From: Coriolopsis trogii
Lineage: Eukaryota > Basidiomycota > Agaricomycetes > Polyporales > Polyporaceae
DNA: 64,000 bases
Assembly: GCA_020543525.1 (NCBI GenBank)
Contig: JAHYIO010000039.1
Coordinates: 2,170,001 to 2,234,000 of the forward strand
Reading direction: 5' to 3'
A program made the translations under genes and the position numbers. Positions 48,765 to 60,239 of the stretch are shown one piece after another (position 1 is the first letter of the stretch; the number at the start of each line of letters is the position of its first letter). Below the pieces are notes generated by a model, which was not told the DNA's origin, ran no database searches, and worked only from the letters and a program-made list of their open reading frames with translations.

Positions 48765-50344
48765 TTAATTGAAGTGCTTGACGACGACCCCGTTGATGAC
48801 CTGCTCCTCCACGACGTGATCTTTTCGCTTCATCTCCGATAATCCGTATGCCTTCGTGCGGCTCGTGCGCCACTCGCCCATCGTAGGCGCCTCGATATCG
48901 TCGACCTTGCGAAGGATGCCTTCCCTTTGCAGGACTGGGCTCTCGACGTGCGGCACCAGCTTGACATCGTCGTCGCATAAGGCAAAGTAGAAGGCGCCAA
49001 GACGGGTGTATCCACGCTGATCAGCCGGGGGTTGGACCACACAATGGATCGTAGCTCTATAGAAGCCCCCTGAGAGCATCTCCATGGAGTCACCGATGTT
49101 GACGACCTGCGAAAGCGTCATGAACCATGAATCGGAGGATTTCAGATAAGGATCGCGTATCAGTGCGTTCTCGATGTGTCGCACCCAGCGCCACTTTCCA
49201 TCCGGTAACAATCTGCAGGGCAGAAACAGGCTGGCTCCATAGGATAGTGATGGTTCCGATGTCTGAGAGTCTGCGTGAGCAACTACATTATGAGGGTGCT
49301 TCGAGTATCAAACCTGTGTGTCCCTTGAGCCAGACGTTGTTTGTTTTCACCTCGTCCTCTTCCGTGCGGGGATGGCTGGACAACCATAAGCGCCTTCATG
49401 CCATTTGTACGTGGTGCAGACTTACTATTTCAAGAACCGCACTGCACACAGAGCGCAAGTCAGTTCTCCACTAGAAAAAGTCAGAATCTGAGGAACGCAC
49501 AGAACTTCACAGCCTGATCGTTGAAACCGTGCGTTTCCACGAAAGTCTCTTCAGGCAATTCCAGCCCGAGCGCCAGCAGCCTGCGAAGACATGATCAAGT
49601 CATGCCACATATGAACCGTCGTAGAGCATGCCTAAGGACCGGGTGAAGCACATTGTAGTGATTGCGGCGTGTAAACTCGTGGAACTCGGGGAGGAAGGCC
49701 TGCAATGCCTCGGGATGCTTGGTCTGTCCGAAAACTATGGAACACTGTTTAGCTGCACTTAGGTAAAAACGACGTGTACATACAATTATAATAGTCCATC
49801 TGATCACGGACGCCATTGTCAATAGTCTAGAGGCGAAGGGACGAGAAGACGTAAGTAGAGCTGAGTTACGGCAGCAATACAACTTGAACAGCACTCACCC
49901 AGAGCTGACGAGGCTTGTACCCTTCATACATGCCGGTCGCCCCTATACCCGAGAATTGCTTCCTCTCGTCCTCGGGCACCTGAGAGAACGGCACGTCACC
50001 CAGGTCGAAGATGCGCTCATTCTGACAAGTCATGTCCGCAATGAGCTAAGTTGTGCTTGACGCAGTGATGTCGCACGCACTTGGGCTTGGGTCAAGCCAT
50101 GGTTGACAATGACGAGGAAACCATAAGTGCGCATCGCATCGCGTACTTCTGGCGTAAGCTCCGCGCGGCCCTCGGCTGTCTGTGCCTTCGAAATGTCTAT
50201 GCTGGGGAGGTCCGCCCAATCCACTTGATACCGACAGGGACGATGCTGATCAGCAAGTACAATTGTGACAGAATAGAACTCACGATCCTCTTTGGAGGGT
50301 GCAGGTACGTAGTGAGGTACTGGAGGCAGGGTTGTACCGGGCAT
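48765..50344 (-). pseudogene. Ox9: inactivated 2OG-Fe(II) oxygenase
   Basis: All ten exon equivalents can be found from MPGTTLPPVPHYVPAP (50344) to a 342-nt last exon (49106-48765). Four faults are visible. The donor after exon 5 is AG|GC where every sister has GT. In exon 9 the stretch corresponding to QIMSPDG is 2 nt short, shifting the frame between LQI and PDGKWRW. The donor after exon 9 is CTG|AT instead of GT. The Arg after the distal Fe-binding His is Cys (TIHCVVQPP). Codon-level similarity elsewhere remains high (RGYTRLGAFYFAL, QVINGVVVKHFN), so inactivation is recent. Sequencing error could explain one of these changes, not all. Confidence 0.8.
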
Positions 50345-50814
50345 GCTGAATACGCTGGACGGAGGGCAAAGGTCAGCGATAAGTGAGCCAGAATATGAAG
50401 CGACGGGTGTCAATTTGTAGGACCTGACAATTCCCCCACGAGCTCAGAGGCTACCACGTCAGAGCTGACCATAGAGATATTGATGTTTGAAACAGGTAAT
50501 CGGCTTTACTCGTTCGATCATGGAGAATGCGCATGCGCTCACGATGGCCTCGGATCTTTAACTTTCCGAAACCGTATGTGAGTGAACCATACGGCGAAGA
50601 CAAAGGAGAGGAATGTAATCACTGCTCTAGGAGACAACCTGCGCGTTCCTGCTTGGAAGACCACTCTGGCTAGCGTCTTGAAGCCACGAGGACGCATTGC
50701 AGCCGCCACTTAGGCAGACTTACAGACGTCAAGTGTCTCCACCTGCTCCAGTGCGAGATGTTCAGATAAGCTGAAATGACCGGCACAAGCCATGCATACC
50801 CGCGTCTAGCAAGT

Positions 50815-51205
50815 CCCACGCGCAGAATCGAAGGCGAGAAGATACGCGAAAGCAGGTCGAAGACAAGCTGAACACCACTGCAGCACAGAGCACACGCCCG
50901 CTGAACGTCGCTGGAGTTGAAGGCAGGTTTCGGCAGCGGATCCACGCCCACTTGCACGGGGTGAAGCGTCCCAGGGGTATTGTTGCTTTGTGAGAAGAGT
51001 AAGCGTCCGGTGGGCCTCGTCGTACGTCCACCGGTCGTGTATGGCATGGTTCCGCGGGCAACCTACGAGAGCAAGAATACCTCCGTCCTGTTGGTTGTGA
51101 GAGGCGGCATCCCGGTTCGAGGCGGAATGGAGACGCTTGCCACCGATGCAGGGGTCTTCTCCACCCAGTGCAGCCACGTTCAAGGATGGCCAATTTGAAT
51201 GTGTA
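50815..51205 (-). pseudogene. 3'-end fragment of a GH5-type glucosidase gene
   Basis: Matches the last exon of the gene at 51897-54836 (the stretch encoding VGVDPLPKPAFDLND and the C-terminal hydrophobic helix, plus the segment around MPPLTTNRTEIFLPSQVAHG) but with frameshifts and no upstream exons. A duplication relic. Confidence 0.75.
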
Positions 51206-51339
51206 CATAGTCACGTCGAAGAGGAGACACACTCCGGTCGTCCTATACAGTAGCGTCGTGGTAGTACGAGGACAAACGGCCGGGTTGATTGGGGAGTCGG
51301 AGCTCGAAAATCACAGCACGCGCGTCTGCCGGTGGGCAA

Positions 51340-51395
51340 GGGTAGGGGGGCGCAGGTACCTGGTGAGGCACTGGAGGCAGAGTTGTACCGGGCAT
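51340..51395 (-). pseudogene. Orphan first exon of a tenth oxygenase
   Basis: Reads MPGTTLPPVPHQVPAP from 51395, almost the Ox9 leader; the similarity then stops and no donor site or second exon follows. It marks the breakpoint where an oxygenase copy was fused to the glucosidase fragment. Confidence 0.75.
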
Positions 51396-51896
51396 GCTGA
51401 ATTCGCTCGACAACGAACAAATGCTAGCGAATCCTGTGTCGTTATATGCAGCAAAGGATGCCGATTTTGACCACCCGAAGATCCCCGCATGAGCTCAGAA
51501 CCACGTCAGAGCTGGCCCTAAAGCCATCATGTTTGAACAAGGCTATCAGCTTGACTCAGCCGATCCTCTTGAGTGCGTATACCGTATGCTCACGAGAGCA
51601 CCGGATCCTGTCCCCTGGCTTGAACTCTATGCAAGTCAATCGTACGAGGAGGTGAAGGGAGATTAATAACTCGCTGCTCTAGTAGACGGCTTGCTGGTTC
51701 TGGCTTGGAAGCCCACTCCAGCAATTTCTTGAAGACTCACCAACGTCTCACAATCGCCACCAAGCCAACCTGACCAACGTCACTTTGACCGTCCCAATAC
51801 ATACCAACACCGAGTGCTCGGACCGGCTGAGATTAATGATAGGGAAACGAACAGCACAAAAGCGATGTCTACGAAGTCCCAAGCCCAGAACGGTCT

Positions 51897-54836
51897 CTAT
51901 GAGAACAGATGTGAGAGCAAGAAGACGAGAAGGGAGCTGAACACGGCCGCAGCAAAGAACACATGCCCGCTGAAGTCGCTCCAAAAGTCGTTCAGGTCGA
52001 AGGCAGGCTTCGGCAGCGGATCCACGCCCACCGTCACGCGGTGCACCGTTCCAGGGGCATTGTTGCTTGTGAGAATGGTGAGCGTCTGGCGTGCCTCGTC
52101 ATACGACCAGTGGTCGTCCTTGGCAAGGCCCTGCACGACGATCTTCCTCCCGTGGGCAACCTGCGAGGGCAAAAAGATCTCCGTCCTGTTGGTAGTGAGA
52201 GGCGGCATCCCGGCCCGGGGTGGATGAAAGACGCTCGTAGATGCAGGGACAGACGCAGAAGCGTCTCCGCCTTCAGGAATGGCCCATTCGAATGTGAATT
52301 CGCTCGCGTTCATCTCGTAATTGAAGCGGAGAGGCACCCCTGCGGTCTTCGCTGGGTACGGCCGGACGACGGCGCGGAGTATGCGGCCGCCGTTGTCGAG
52401 CGTGGGCGAGGTCTGATTATAGTCTAGCCAAGACGTGGGCAAGGCGCGTTTCTGGCTGAACCAGGAGAAGTTCTCTCCGTTCCAATCGTCGCCCGTTGTA
52501 TCGTCGTTATCTGGGTTGTAGTTCCACAGCCTGAGAGGGGAAGCGTAGCATGTGAGCACTTGCGCGTCGACGTGGAGTAAACGATTCGGCAGAAGAAACG
52601 CACGTGAAGCCGACGAGGGCGCGCTCAAGCGCTGTGATCATTGCGTCCATCATCTTCAGTTGCCAGTGCCATCGGTCGGTTTCAAACGCCTCGCCCTTGC
52701 TATGACGCACAGTCAGAACGACAGCATCACGAAGCGAAGCAAGTGATAATCTCACTTCATGTCCATCGGGATACCGCATTCACCAATGATGACCGGTGTC
52801 TCCCCGAGGGAGCGATAGCCGTGCTCCACAATGTTACGAATCTGCAGCGAGAAGTTGTCCCTCGCGCCCTTGTGACCCCAGTAGAACGCCTTCAGGGGGA
52901 ACATGCCCTACAGGAGCACTCTCAGGTCTAGTGGAGAAAACGTAGGGCTTGGCACAGAACCTACCCGAGACAACCCTTGAACGTTGACCGTAAAGTCGCC
53001 GAAAGCCTTCAGGAACAGCGCGTTCAAGTCGTACCTGAAGGTCCCGTTGGCGAATCTCTACAAAGTGCGATTGTGTTAAGTGTGCTCACCAATGGGGAGC
53101 GAAGACCATGTTCGAAGGGCGACGCTCCTTGGTCCATGACTTGGGGCAGAACTGTGAACTTGGTTCAGAACGCAGCTACACAGGAATGGATGAGGAAGCA
53201 CCCACCTCGTTCGGTATAGGTTCGCAAAGTATAATCTTGTCCGGCTTAGACACGGCGCGAACACGCTCCGCCCACTTATTCAAGAAGGGGTAGTAGAAGT
53301 CGGTATACCAGTCTATCTGCGGCAGGGATCAGATCTGGGGTCCAGATAACACGTCACCGGCCTGCGCACCTCTCTACAAGAGTGAGGGTCTCGTTTGAAG
53401 TAGTTCTCGCGAAGCACGACCCCTTCGTTCTTCTTCTGGTCCCAGCCCCATACACCATGGAGCTCCCATAGACACTTGCCTTGTGTGGGGCCATCATCGC
53501 GCCATGCCTTCTGGCCAGAGGTGTTGATGATGCGTGAAGAAGTGAGACGCGTCGGCATAGGGAAGGAGCGCGTCCAGTGACCGACTGCTGTCGGGTGTCC
53601 AGCGCCGAGCATGAAGGACTGAAACGCCGTCGCTGTGTTGAAGCTCTCGATTTTAGCAACAATACCTACAGTGAGGATGCGGAAGAACCTTACGGACGTG
53701 ACCAAGATGAAGGTCGGTGTTGTAGTCAAAAGCATGCATCGACTGAAGTTCAATGTATCCTCGATGTGGCTCGTTCATAATTTCAAAGCCCAGTACGGCG
53801 TCCAAATGGCCTAGAGTCTTGGCGAGAACCTCCCACATGTTCAAGAACGAGTCTTGTAAGAACTGCTGGATAGAGACTTCGTGCCCATCAGGGGCTTTGA
53901 CTTTCAGCTTGGGTGCAAACATATCTCCAGCCCAGAAACACGTCCTAGTCAAGGCGTCAACGAGATGAGCGAGCTTCGAATGCGAGAGAATACAACGTAC
54001 GCCATGGTAGCTGCTGCGAGCTTTTGGTAACCGCACGGCCACAGACCACGCTCATCCTCTGTATGTCCTCCACCCTTAACACCTTTCAACCACGCAGCGC
54101 CGGGTTCTTCAAGCCCGTGTAGATCGAATCCCACTGCCTCAAGCGTCCACGCTGGCGCACCAGACCCGCCCGTATACCTGGACCAGACGTCTTGGTGCAG
54201 GGCGACGAAGGCGACAAGGCCATACTCGGGCATCATGGACAGCAGTTTACGCACGTAGTCGAGATACTCCGTGTCGTAAACACCACTAGAATGTAGAATA
54301 AGCGAGTTGTCCAGGGGAGAGCGACATCACTTACGGTGCAGTGTGTTCAACAGCTTCCCAAGTGATCAGAAAGCGAACTGTCGGCTGCGTTCACATCAGG
54401 GTGAACCACACAAGTCCCAAACTGTGACTTACTGAATGTCAAGCCCCATCTTCGCAGCCGGGCGAAATGGTCCGGAGCGTCCTCAAGAGGGAAAGGTCTC
54501 CCGACAAATGTTACATCGGCATGGTTCGCAGGAAATGAGTCGTGGTCATGATTGACTGGACTTCGAAGCCGCTCAGCAACGTGGAACGAGACATACGGCT
54601 TGTGAAGCAACGAGGAGTGATACGCACGTTTTGCAGTTCCCCGACAAATTCACGCCACGGAGATTACATACGCGTCCATAACCATCGACGAAGTGCCTGC
54701 CATGCAGGTATATCTTTCCTCCTGTCCCCGCAGAGGACCAGTCGTGGGCAAATGAGTTATGCGCCTTCGGCGTGTCCTGCACGCTCTCCGACCCGACGAG
54801 GATGAATGAGGCCTCGGAGGCAGTAGGAGATACCAT
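51897..54836 (-). CDS. GH5_12-like (steryl-/glycosylceramide-type) beta-glucosidase
   Basis: A many-exon gene. N-terminal exon from 54836: KIYLHGRHFVDGYGRVCNLRGVNLSGNCKT. Then DSFPANHADVTFVGRPFPLED, ARLRRWGLTF, ALHQDVWSRYTGGSGAP, and the acid/base region FEIMNEPHRGYIELQSMHAF (Glu of NEP). The nucleophile region is TPVIIGECGIPMDMN (Glu of GEC), followed by GEAFETDRWHWQLKMM and LWNYNPDNDDTTGDDWNGEN. The last exon adds a C-terminal beta-type domain and ends with a hydrophobic stretch (HVFFAAAVFSSLLVFLLSHLF), a probable membrane anchor. The order and motifs fit fungal EGCrP2/Sgl1-type enzymes, which remove glucose from ergosteryl glucoside or glucosylceramide; substrate assignment is inferred. 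It shares a divergent promoter region of about 470 bp with the permease at 55304. Confidence 0.82.
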
Positions 54837-55303
54837 ACGTCGAGCTCAGGATGTAACACGGCAGTGCGTATGTCGACGAGGTAGCAGACGACGGCGATGG
54901 GGGTAGCGTAGTGGATGGGAAACAACAAGTGTTGTCGTTGTTTCGCGCCGCTTCACCGCCAGCGCTAAACGTCTGCTTGCACGTCCCCACTCATCGCGGG
55001 GAACGACGAGAGCTTCAGCTGCGACTACGACCACGACTCGACTCAACATGGTGACACGGCCGCCACTGCCGTTGTCTCTGTCTCTCTCCGCCCTGTTTTG
55101 ATGCTTCCTCTCGCAGATAGCTGGAGCGAGGATAAGTTTCCGGATGGGATCAACCATGGCCTCCTGACTCCGATTGTGATGCCCACACGTCTCGCCCGAC
55201 CATCGTCTATCACCACTGGTCCTCTTTATCTGGGACCGCGGTGGGAAGAAAATACTCCGCTGCGATTTGATACGCTTCGCTCCCTTCTCGTCCGACCGCC
55301 ATC

Positions 55304-57351
55304 ATGGAGAAGACAGCCTCAGCGGACATCGCAAGCGTTGACCGGGAAGTGGGGGTCCTCCACAAGAGCGACAATGCAGCCGCGGAGCAATCGGACCAAC
55401 GACTGCGCGAGCTCGGATACAAGAGCGAGTTCAGGCGCGATATGTCGCTCTTCGGTGTTCTAGGCATATCCTTCTGCGCAATTGGGATCTTGACCGGCAT
55501 GAGCAGCGCATTCCAGACGGGTTTGTTCTCGGGAGGGCCGTTGGGATTGTTCTGGGGCTGGAACGTACGTCGGCGATCTGGTCTGCTTGTGTGCGCCTTC
55601 CAACATCGCCCCAGATATGCAGTTTCTTCATGCTGCTCATTGCGCTATCACTGGCCGAAATCTGCAGTGCTTAGTGAGTGTATCCGCTGTTGCTGCTTTA
55701 TTGCCCTCGTTTAGCGGTGCGGAAGCCCAACCATGGGAGGTCTCTACTTTTGGGTGTGCAAGATGAAGCCCGACACACCGATGCTTGGTTGTGAGTCTAT
55801 CATACGATCTCTCCATTGATACTGAGCTCATGACGGGATAGTCTGCGTAGGTATCCCTCGCTATATGCGTGCGATTGTCTCACCCAAACCTCATTCTAGA
55901 CGGGTTGGATTTACAGCATCGCTATGACGTTCACCGGCACGTCCGGAAACCTCAGTGTTGCTCTGTACCTTGCATCCCTAGCTGAAGTCGGCCAGGGCAG
56001 AACGCTCACCCGTGTCGAGATCACTGCCATCGCCTGGGGAGTAAACATCGCGTCGGGAGTAATCAACACGGTCGGAACGAAGGCCATTGGTCATATGAGC
56101 TCATTCAACTTGTGGTGGACATTGGGCGGTACATTCGTTCTTGTCATCACTCTCCTTGTTAAGGCTCCTGTGAAGGTAGGTACGACGAGTCCCTTACATT
56201 GAATCACTAGTTTACAATATGCAATAGAACACGGCCGGCTTCGTCTTCACGGATTACGAAAAGTGTGTATTCAGACCAGGTGTATGCGCATGCGTGTACT
56301 GATAACAGTATAGCTTCACAGGCTGGTCCAGTCGTGGCTTTGTGGTCCTGCTTGGGTTCTTACAGGCTGTCTACACTCTTGAGGGATGTGAAACTGCAGC
56401 GCAAGTCGCCGAGGAGGCCCAGCGCGCCGAGTTCCTCGCACCACTCGCCGTCGTGGGCAGCATCGTGGGGTCTTGGTTTATCGGGCTCGCATATATGCTG
56501 GCGTTGCTCTTTTCCGTACAGAGTATCGCATCGGTGCAGGGCACATCCTTCGCCATCCCTATCGCGCAGCTCTACTACGACGCAGTCGGACAGCGCCTAA
56601 CCCTCATGTGCCTGACGGTGGTCGCACTCGCCCAGTTCATGGCTGCGGTCACTGCCTTCACTGCGAGCTCTCGTCTTTTCTATGCGCTCGCTCGTGATAA
56701 TGCATTCCCCATGAAGAAGCACTATATGTCCCTGAACAGATACCAAGCGCCATATGTTGGTGTATGGACCTCGGTGCTCGTCGGATGCATCATTTCGTGC
56801 GCATATATCGGCTCTACGGTCGCTGTACGTAACTTCGCATCCGATCTTCGAGTGGCACGATGCTGACCTTTCGGGCCTTCGATTAGTTCAATGCCATTCT
56901 GTCCTCTGCCGCTATCGCTGTCATGTTGAGCTACCTGCAACCCATCATCATTCGCGTATTCTGGCCGAAAACGTCGTACGTTCACTCTCGCATTATTCTA
57001 AGCCGCACTTGCAATGTAAGCTCAATACCATGCGGCAGCCTTCCGGATCGTGGACCATTCTCACTTGGCGGATGGTCCTGGTCGATAAATGTCGCCAGCT
57101 TCTTGGTCAGTAAATGCGCCTCTAGTCTGCGCCTCGTAGCTGATGGTTCGCAGTTCACGGTTTTCATATGCGTACTCTTCATCCTACCCACTGCCCATCC
57201 TACGAATGCGCTGAACATGAACTATGCCGTCGTTGCTATAGGCGGCGTCATCTTGCTGGTTGGCGCGTGTTGGATGCTATGGGGCAGGTTTCACTTTACA
57301 GGTCCTGTGAAGACTGTTGCTGAGGAGAACGTTGATGGAAAAGTCGAGTAA
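55304..57351 (+). CDS. APC-family amino-acid permease
   Basis: Begins MEKTASADIASVDREV with a hydrophilic N-terminus carrying LRELGYKSEFRRDMSLFGV, the usual entry into helix 1 of GABA/choline-type permeases, then FCAIGILTGMSSAFQTGLFSGGP. Later exons provide FFMLLIALSLAEICSAYPTMGGLYFW, FTGTSGNLSVALYLASLAEV, LGFLQAVYTLEGCETAAQVAEEAQ, SVQSIASVQGTSFAIPIAQLYYD, FTASSRLFYALARDNAFP, FNAILSSAAIAVMLSYLQP and the last helices NMNYAVVAIGGVILLVGACWMLW. EEAQ and ARDNAFP are characteristic. About twelve helices; likely a plasma- or organelle-membrane uptake carrier for an amino acid or related amine. Introns are short and canonical and no break was seen. Confidence 0.88.
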
Positions 57352-57574
57352 GATAGCTTGGTATGCGTCACTTGCTTACCTACAATCTCTTGTTTATCCG
57401 ACGTTCATCTATGCGACGTTCCCTCTTTACTAGACGTTTGCTGTGTCGGATAGATTATGATCGTCACGACCCAATTTCCTACTATTGAATACAATGAGAT
57501 TCCTCGTTTAACGTGGTCGTGATGAGTACATAAAACGAAGGATAGCTGTCCGCCCTACTATGCCCCGGGGTTGC

Positions 57575-60239
57575 TCAATTCCTTCCGATCGCCGCAAACT
57601 CTGCCGTGAATTCCTCCATTGCGTCCAGGGTATCCGTCAAATGCTGGAAGCTGAGCGGCACCCCTCTGCTCATGGCCAGCGAACTCGCTGTCCGCACCGC
57701 GTTCTTGATCTGCCGCCCGTTCACTTCCCGTTCTGCGAGCCTGTCAACCAGGCCCTCGCCAAAGTCGGACATGTTGATCCCAACCCTCTTCAAGAAGGAG
57801 GTCCAAACTTGCTTACGCGCGTCCTTCGGGAGCTCGTGGAAGTGGAGGGCTACGTGGATGCGCGAGAGGAAGGCCTCGTCAAACGCCTTGACGCGGTTTG
57901 TGGTCAGGAAGAGGATACCGTGGTAGTACTCGACGTGGCGGAGGCTAACCAGAGCGGTTGTAAGTCCTTGTCATCAACATATGCGAAAGCATGACTCACA
58001 AGACTGCTACCATCGCGTTGCGCTCCATGTCATGCAGTGAACGCTGCTCGAGGAAGACGTCGGCCTATGTTTACGAAGGCCAGTGTCAGTAAATCCATCG
58101 CATAGAATACTGTAGCTCGCGCACCTCATCGATCAGAACGATCGCCTTCCAGCTGGCCGCAAGGTCGAACACGTTGTTGAGCGCAGCGTCGAGCGTCGCC
58201 GCGTTCGTGCCCAGATCGCCCGCGCCTATAACATACAGCGGCCTGCGGACGTGTTCGCTCGTCGCCTCCGCGGACAGCGTCTTGCCTACCCCGGGAGGGC
58301 CGAAGAGGTTGACGACGAGCCCGCGGCCTTTGCCCTGGATGAAGTCGTCGAACTCGAAGTCGGAGTCGTGCGCGTCGACCAGGGACTGGAGCAGGACCTT
58401 GCGGTCCTCGGGGACGACGAGGCTCGCGAACGCTTCGTCGTTCCAGACGATCGGCTCGATGTGCTCGATGTTGAACTCCACTGTGACCACGTCAGCTCGA
58501 TCGAAGTGGGATGCGGATCAGGGCGGGACTCACGCCATGTCTTGTCTGTCAAGCTGAAGCCGTAGACGATAGGGGAGGTTAGCATCAGCTCGTCGTCGGT
58601 GAGAGTGGTGTTCTCCCGAGGTATCTTGGCGCGCGTCTGGAAGGTGGGGACCAAAACGTCTGTTGAAAGGTGAGACCCATGCGGCTAAAGCGGAAACCGT
58701 CGGGCTTACTGGGGTTGTAAGGTACCGGAGGAGGCGTTGGTGGACAGTTCCCATACGAAACTGGTCCATGATAAAAGGTAGGAATCTCGGACTTCACGCT
58801 CGGCATCTGGTAGTTGGGGTTGAGACGACGGAAGCTGCTGCGGTCGACCATGACACGAGAGTTGACCTATGTCCAGCACAGATGTTGAGAAGAATGACAA
58901 ACAGACGGATGCGCAGGAGCAGAATCACGTACGCTGTACTTGATCTTTGACGAAACCCCGCCAACCGACATCATCGTGAACGTCGCAGGCCCATTGTACT
59001 GCATGTGGTGGATGCCCTTGAGAGAGAGCCATTTCCGCCCGCGCGCGATGAGCGCCGCCTCGAGCCTCCCCGCGTCCCGATGATACTGGATGGGATAAAC
59101 CTCGAGCGAGTCGATCTTGACAGTGCCCTTGAAGCTGGGGACGAATATCCTGCTCTGCACGCGGCCGTACAGCTTGCCTGTCGCCTGCTTGATCCCGACG
59201 TCCACGTTCCCGGGAATCGTCATCGGCGGAGGCATCATGTACGCGTTATCCGGGAAGGCCGGCACGGCGGGGTTGAACGTGCCGCGACCGACGCGCGAGG
59301 CGTCGTCGGCGCCGTCGACCGCGTCGACGCTCTCGCAGATGAGGTCGTACACGCCTCCGTGCGCCGTCTGCATCTTCGTCGCGGAGATGAGCTGGAAGGC
59401 GCGCGGCTCGCCCGTGACAGGGCACTCGGTCACGACCGTCGTGCGCGGCACGAAGAGGGCGAAGAGCGTGTCGTACGAGATCTCGCCGTGGGCGGTGAGG
59501 TTAGCGACCTTGGCGAGCGTGGCGCTGTAGTCCTTGCGCAGGTAGTCGATCAGGACGTTGACGGTCTTGAGGACGTAGCTCTCTTCGGGGGTCGCGTCGC
59601 GCTTTGCTTGCAGGTCGTCGCGGTACCTCTCGAAGCGTGGCAGGAACGCAAGAAGCAGATACGGGTCCAGCTATCGCGTACGCGCTGTGAGTACAGGGAT
59701 GCCAGCGTAGTCGCAGGAGAGATGCGCACCTCGAGGGGTTCAGCATGCCATGATATCCCGCGCACAGTCTGGATGACCTCCTTGCAGGCCATCAGCAGAT
59801 ACGGACTCTTCACGACAAGCTGGAACGTCGGCTCTCCCTGCTCGCCGTCTGTCGGCTGCGGCAGCTTCCGCACCACGACGAAACAAAAGTCCTGCCAGAC
59901 GTCGGGCACATTGGCGTCCCCGGTGCCGATCGTCTGAAGCGCGTCGGCTTTGACCTTCGACGACGTGTTGCGGTACTTCCAGGCCTTCGACCAGGTGCTG
60001 TAGAAGTAGTCGACGCGCTTCACTCTCAGTTTGGGCGGAGGAGGAGGCGCAGAGGACGCGACGAGTGCGGTGGTCGATTGCTCGTCGTCGTCCGCGGTGT
60101 CCTCGTGGATGACGAGTTGGCCTTGGTGGTTGTACCTCTGGGGGTGAGAAGGGGCCCACGGCTTCTGCGGCTTCTCGGAGGGTGTCGGGGAGGAGGACCG
60201 ACGACGCCGAGGGAGCGACATGAAGTGACGCATGGTCAA
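57575..60239 (-). CDS. AAA ATPase of the large basidiomycete DUF7025-type family
   Basis: The N-terminal part has a basic leader (RHFMSLPRRRRSSSP), then KRVDYFYSTWSKAWKYRNTS and a long domain with AFQLISATKMQTAHGGVYDL, YGRVQSRIFVPSFKGTVKID, YHRDAGRLEAALIARGRKW and a VMVDRSSFRRLNPNY exon. The C-terminal AAA core shows the Walker A GPPGVGKT, a Walker B IVLIDE continuing ADVFLEQRSLHDMERNAMV in the next exon, and LFLTTNRVKAFDEAFLSRIH with the sensor Asn and arginine-finger region; it closes with EREVNGRQIKNAVRTASSLA. About 770 residues over several exons. These proteins are common in fungi, related in the core to BCS1/CDC48-like ATPases, with unknown substrates. The ATG at 60239 is the longest option; two ATGs follow within seven codons. 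Confidence 0.8.

Larger units (their letters stand above)
50284..52300. repeat. Tandem segmental duplication (about 1 kb, two diverged copies)
   Basis: Two blocks in the same order and orientation: copy A, about 50284-51205, and copy B, about 51340-52300. Each contains an oxygenase first exon (minus strand), an intergenic spacer of about 330-400 bp and the 3' end of a GH5-type gene. Shared runs include CTGGAGGCAG..GTTGTACCGGGCATGCTGAA, AGGCGGCATCCCGG and CAGCGGATCCACGCCCAC. In copy A the oxygenase exon belongs to Ox9 and the glucosidase part is a relic; in copy B the glucosidase part is the living gene and the oxygenase exon is the relic. Confidence 0.8.

Noticed and set aside
13057..50344. 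Penicillin or cephalosporin biosynthetic cluster
   Set aside because: The oxygenases are IPNS-like in fold and motifs only; no ACV synthetase, acyltransferase or epimerase is present.
59005..59937. Plus-strand 310-codon frame
   Set aside because: Antisense to exons of the AAA ATPase, which have recognisable conserved blocks; the plus frame is charged low-complexity sequence.
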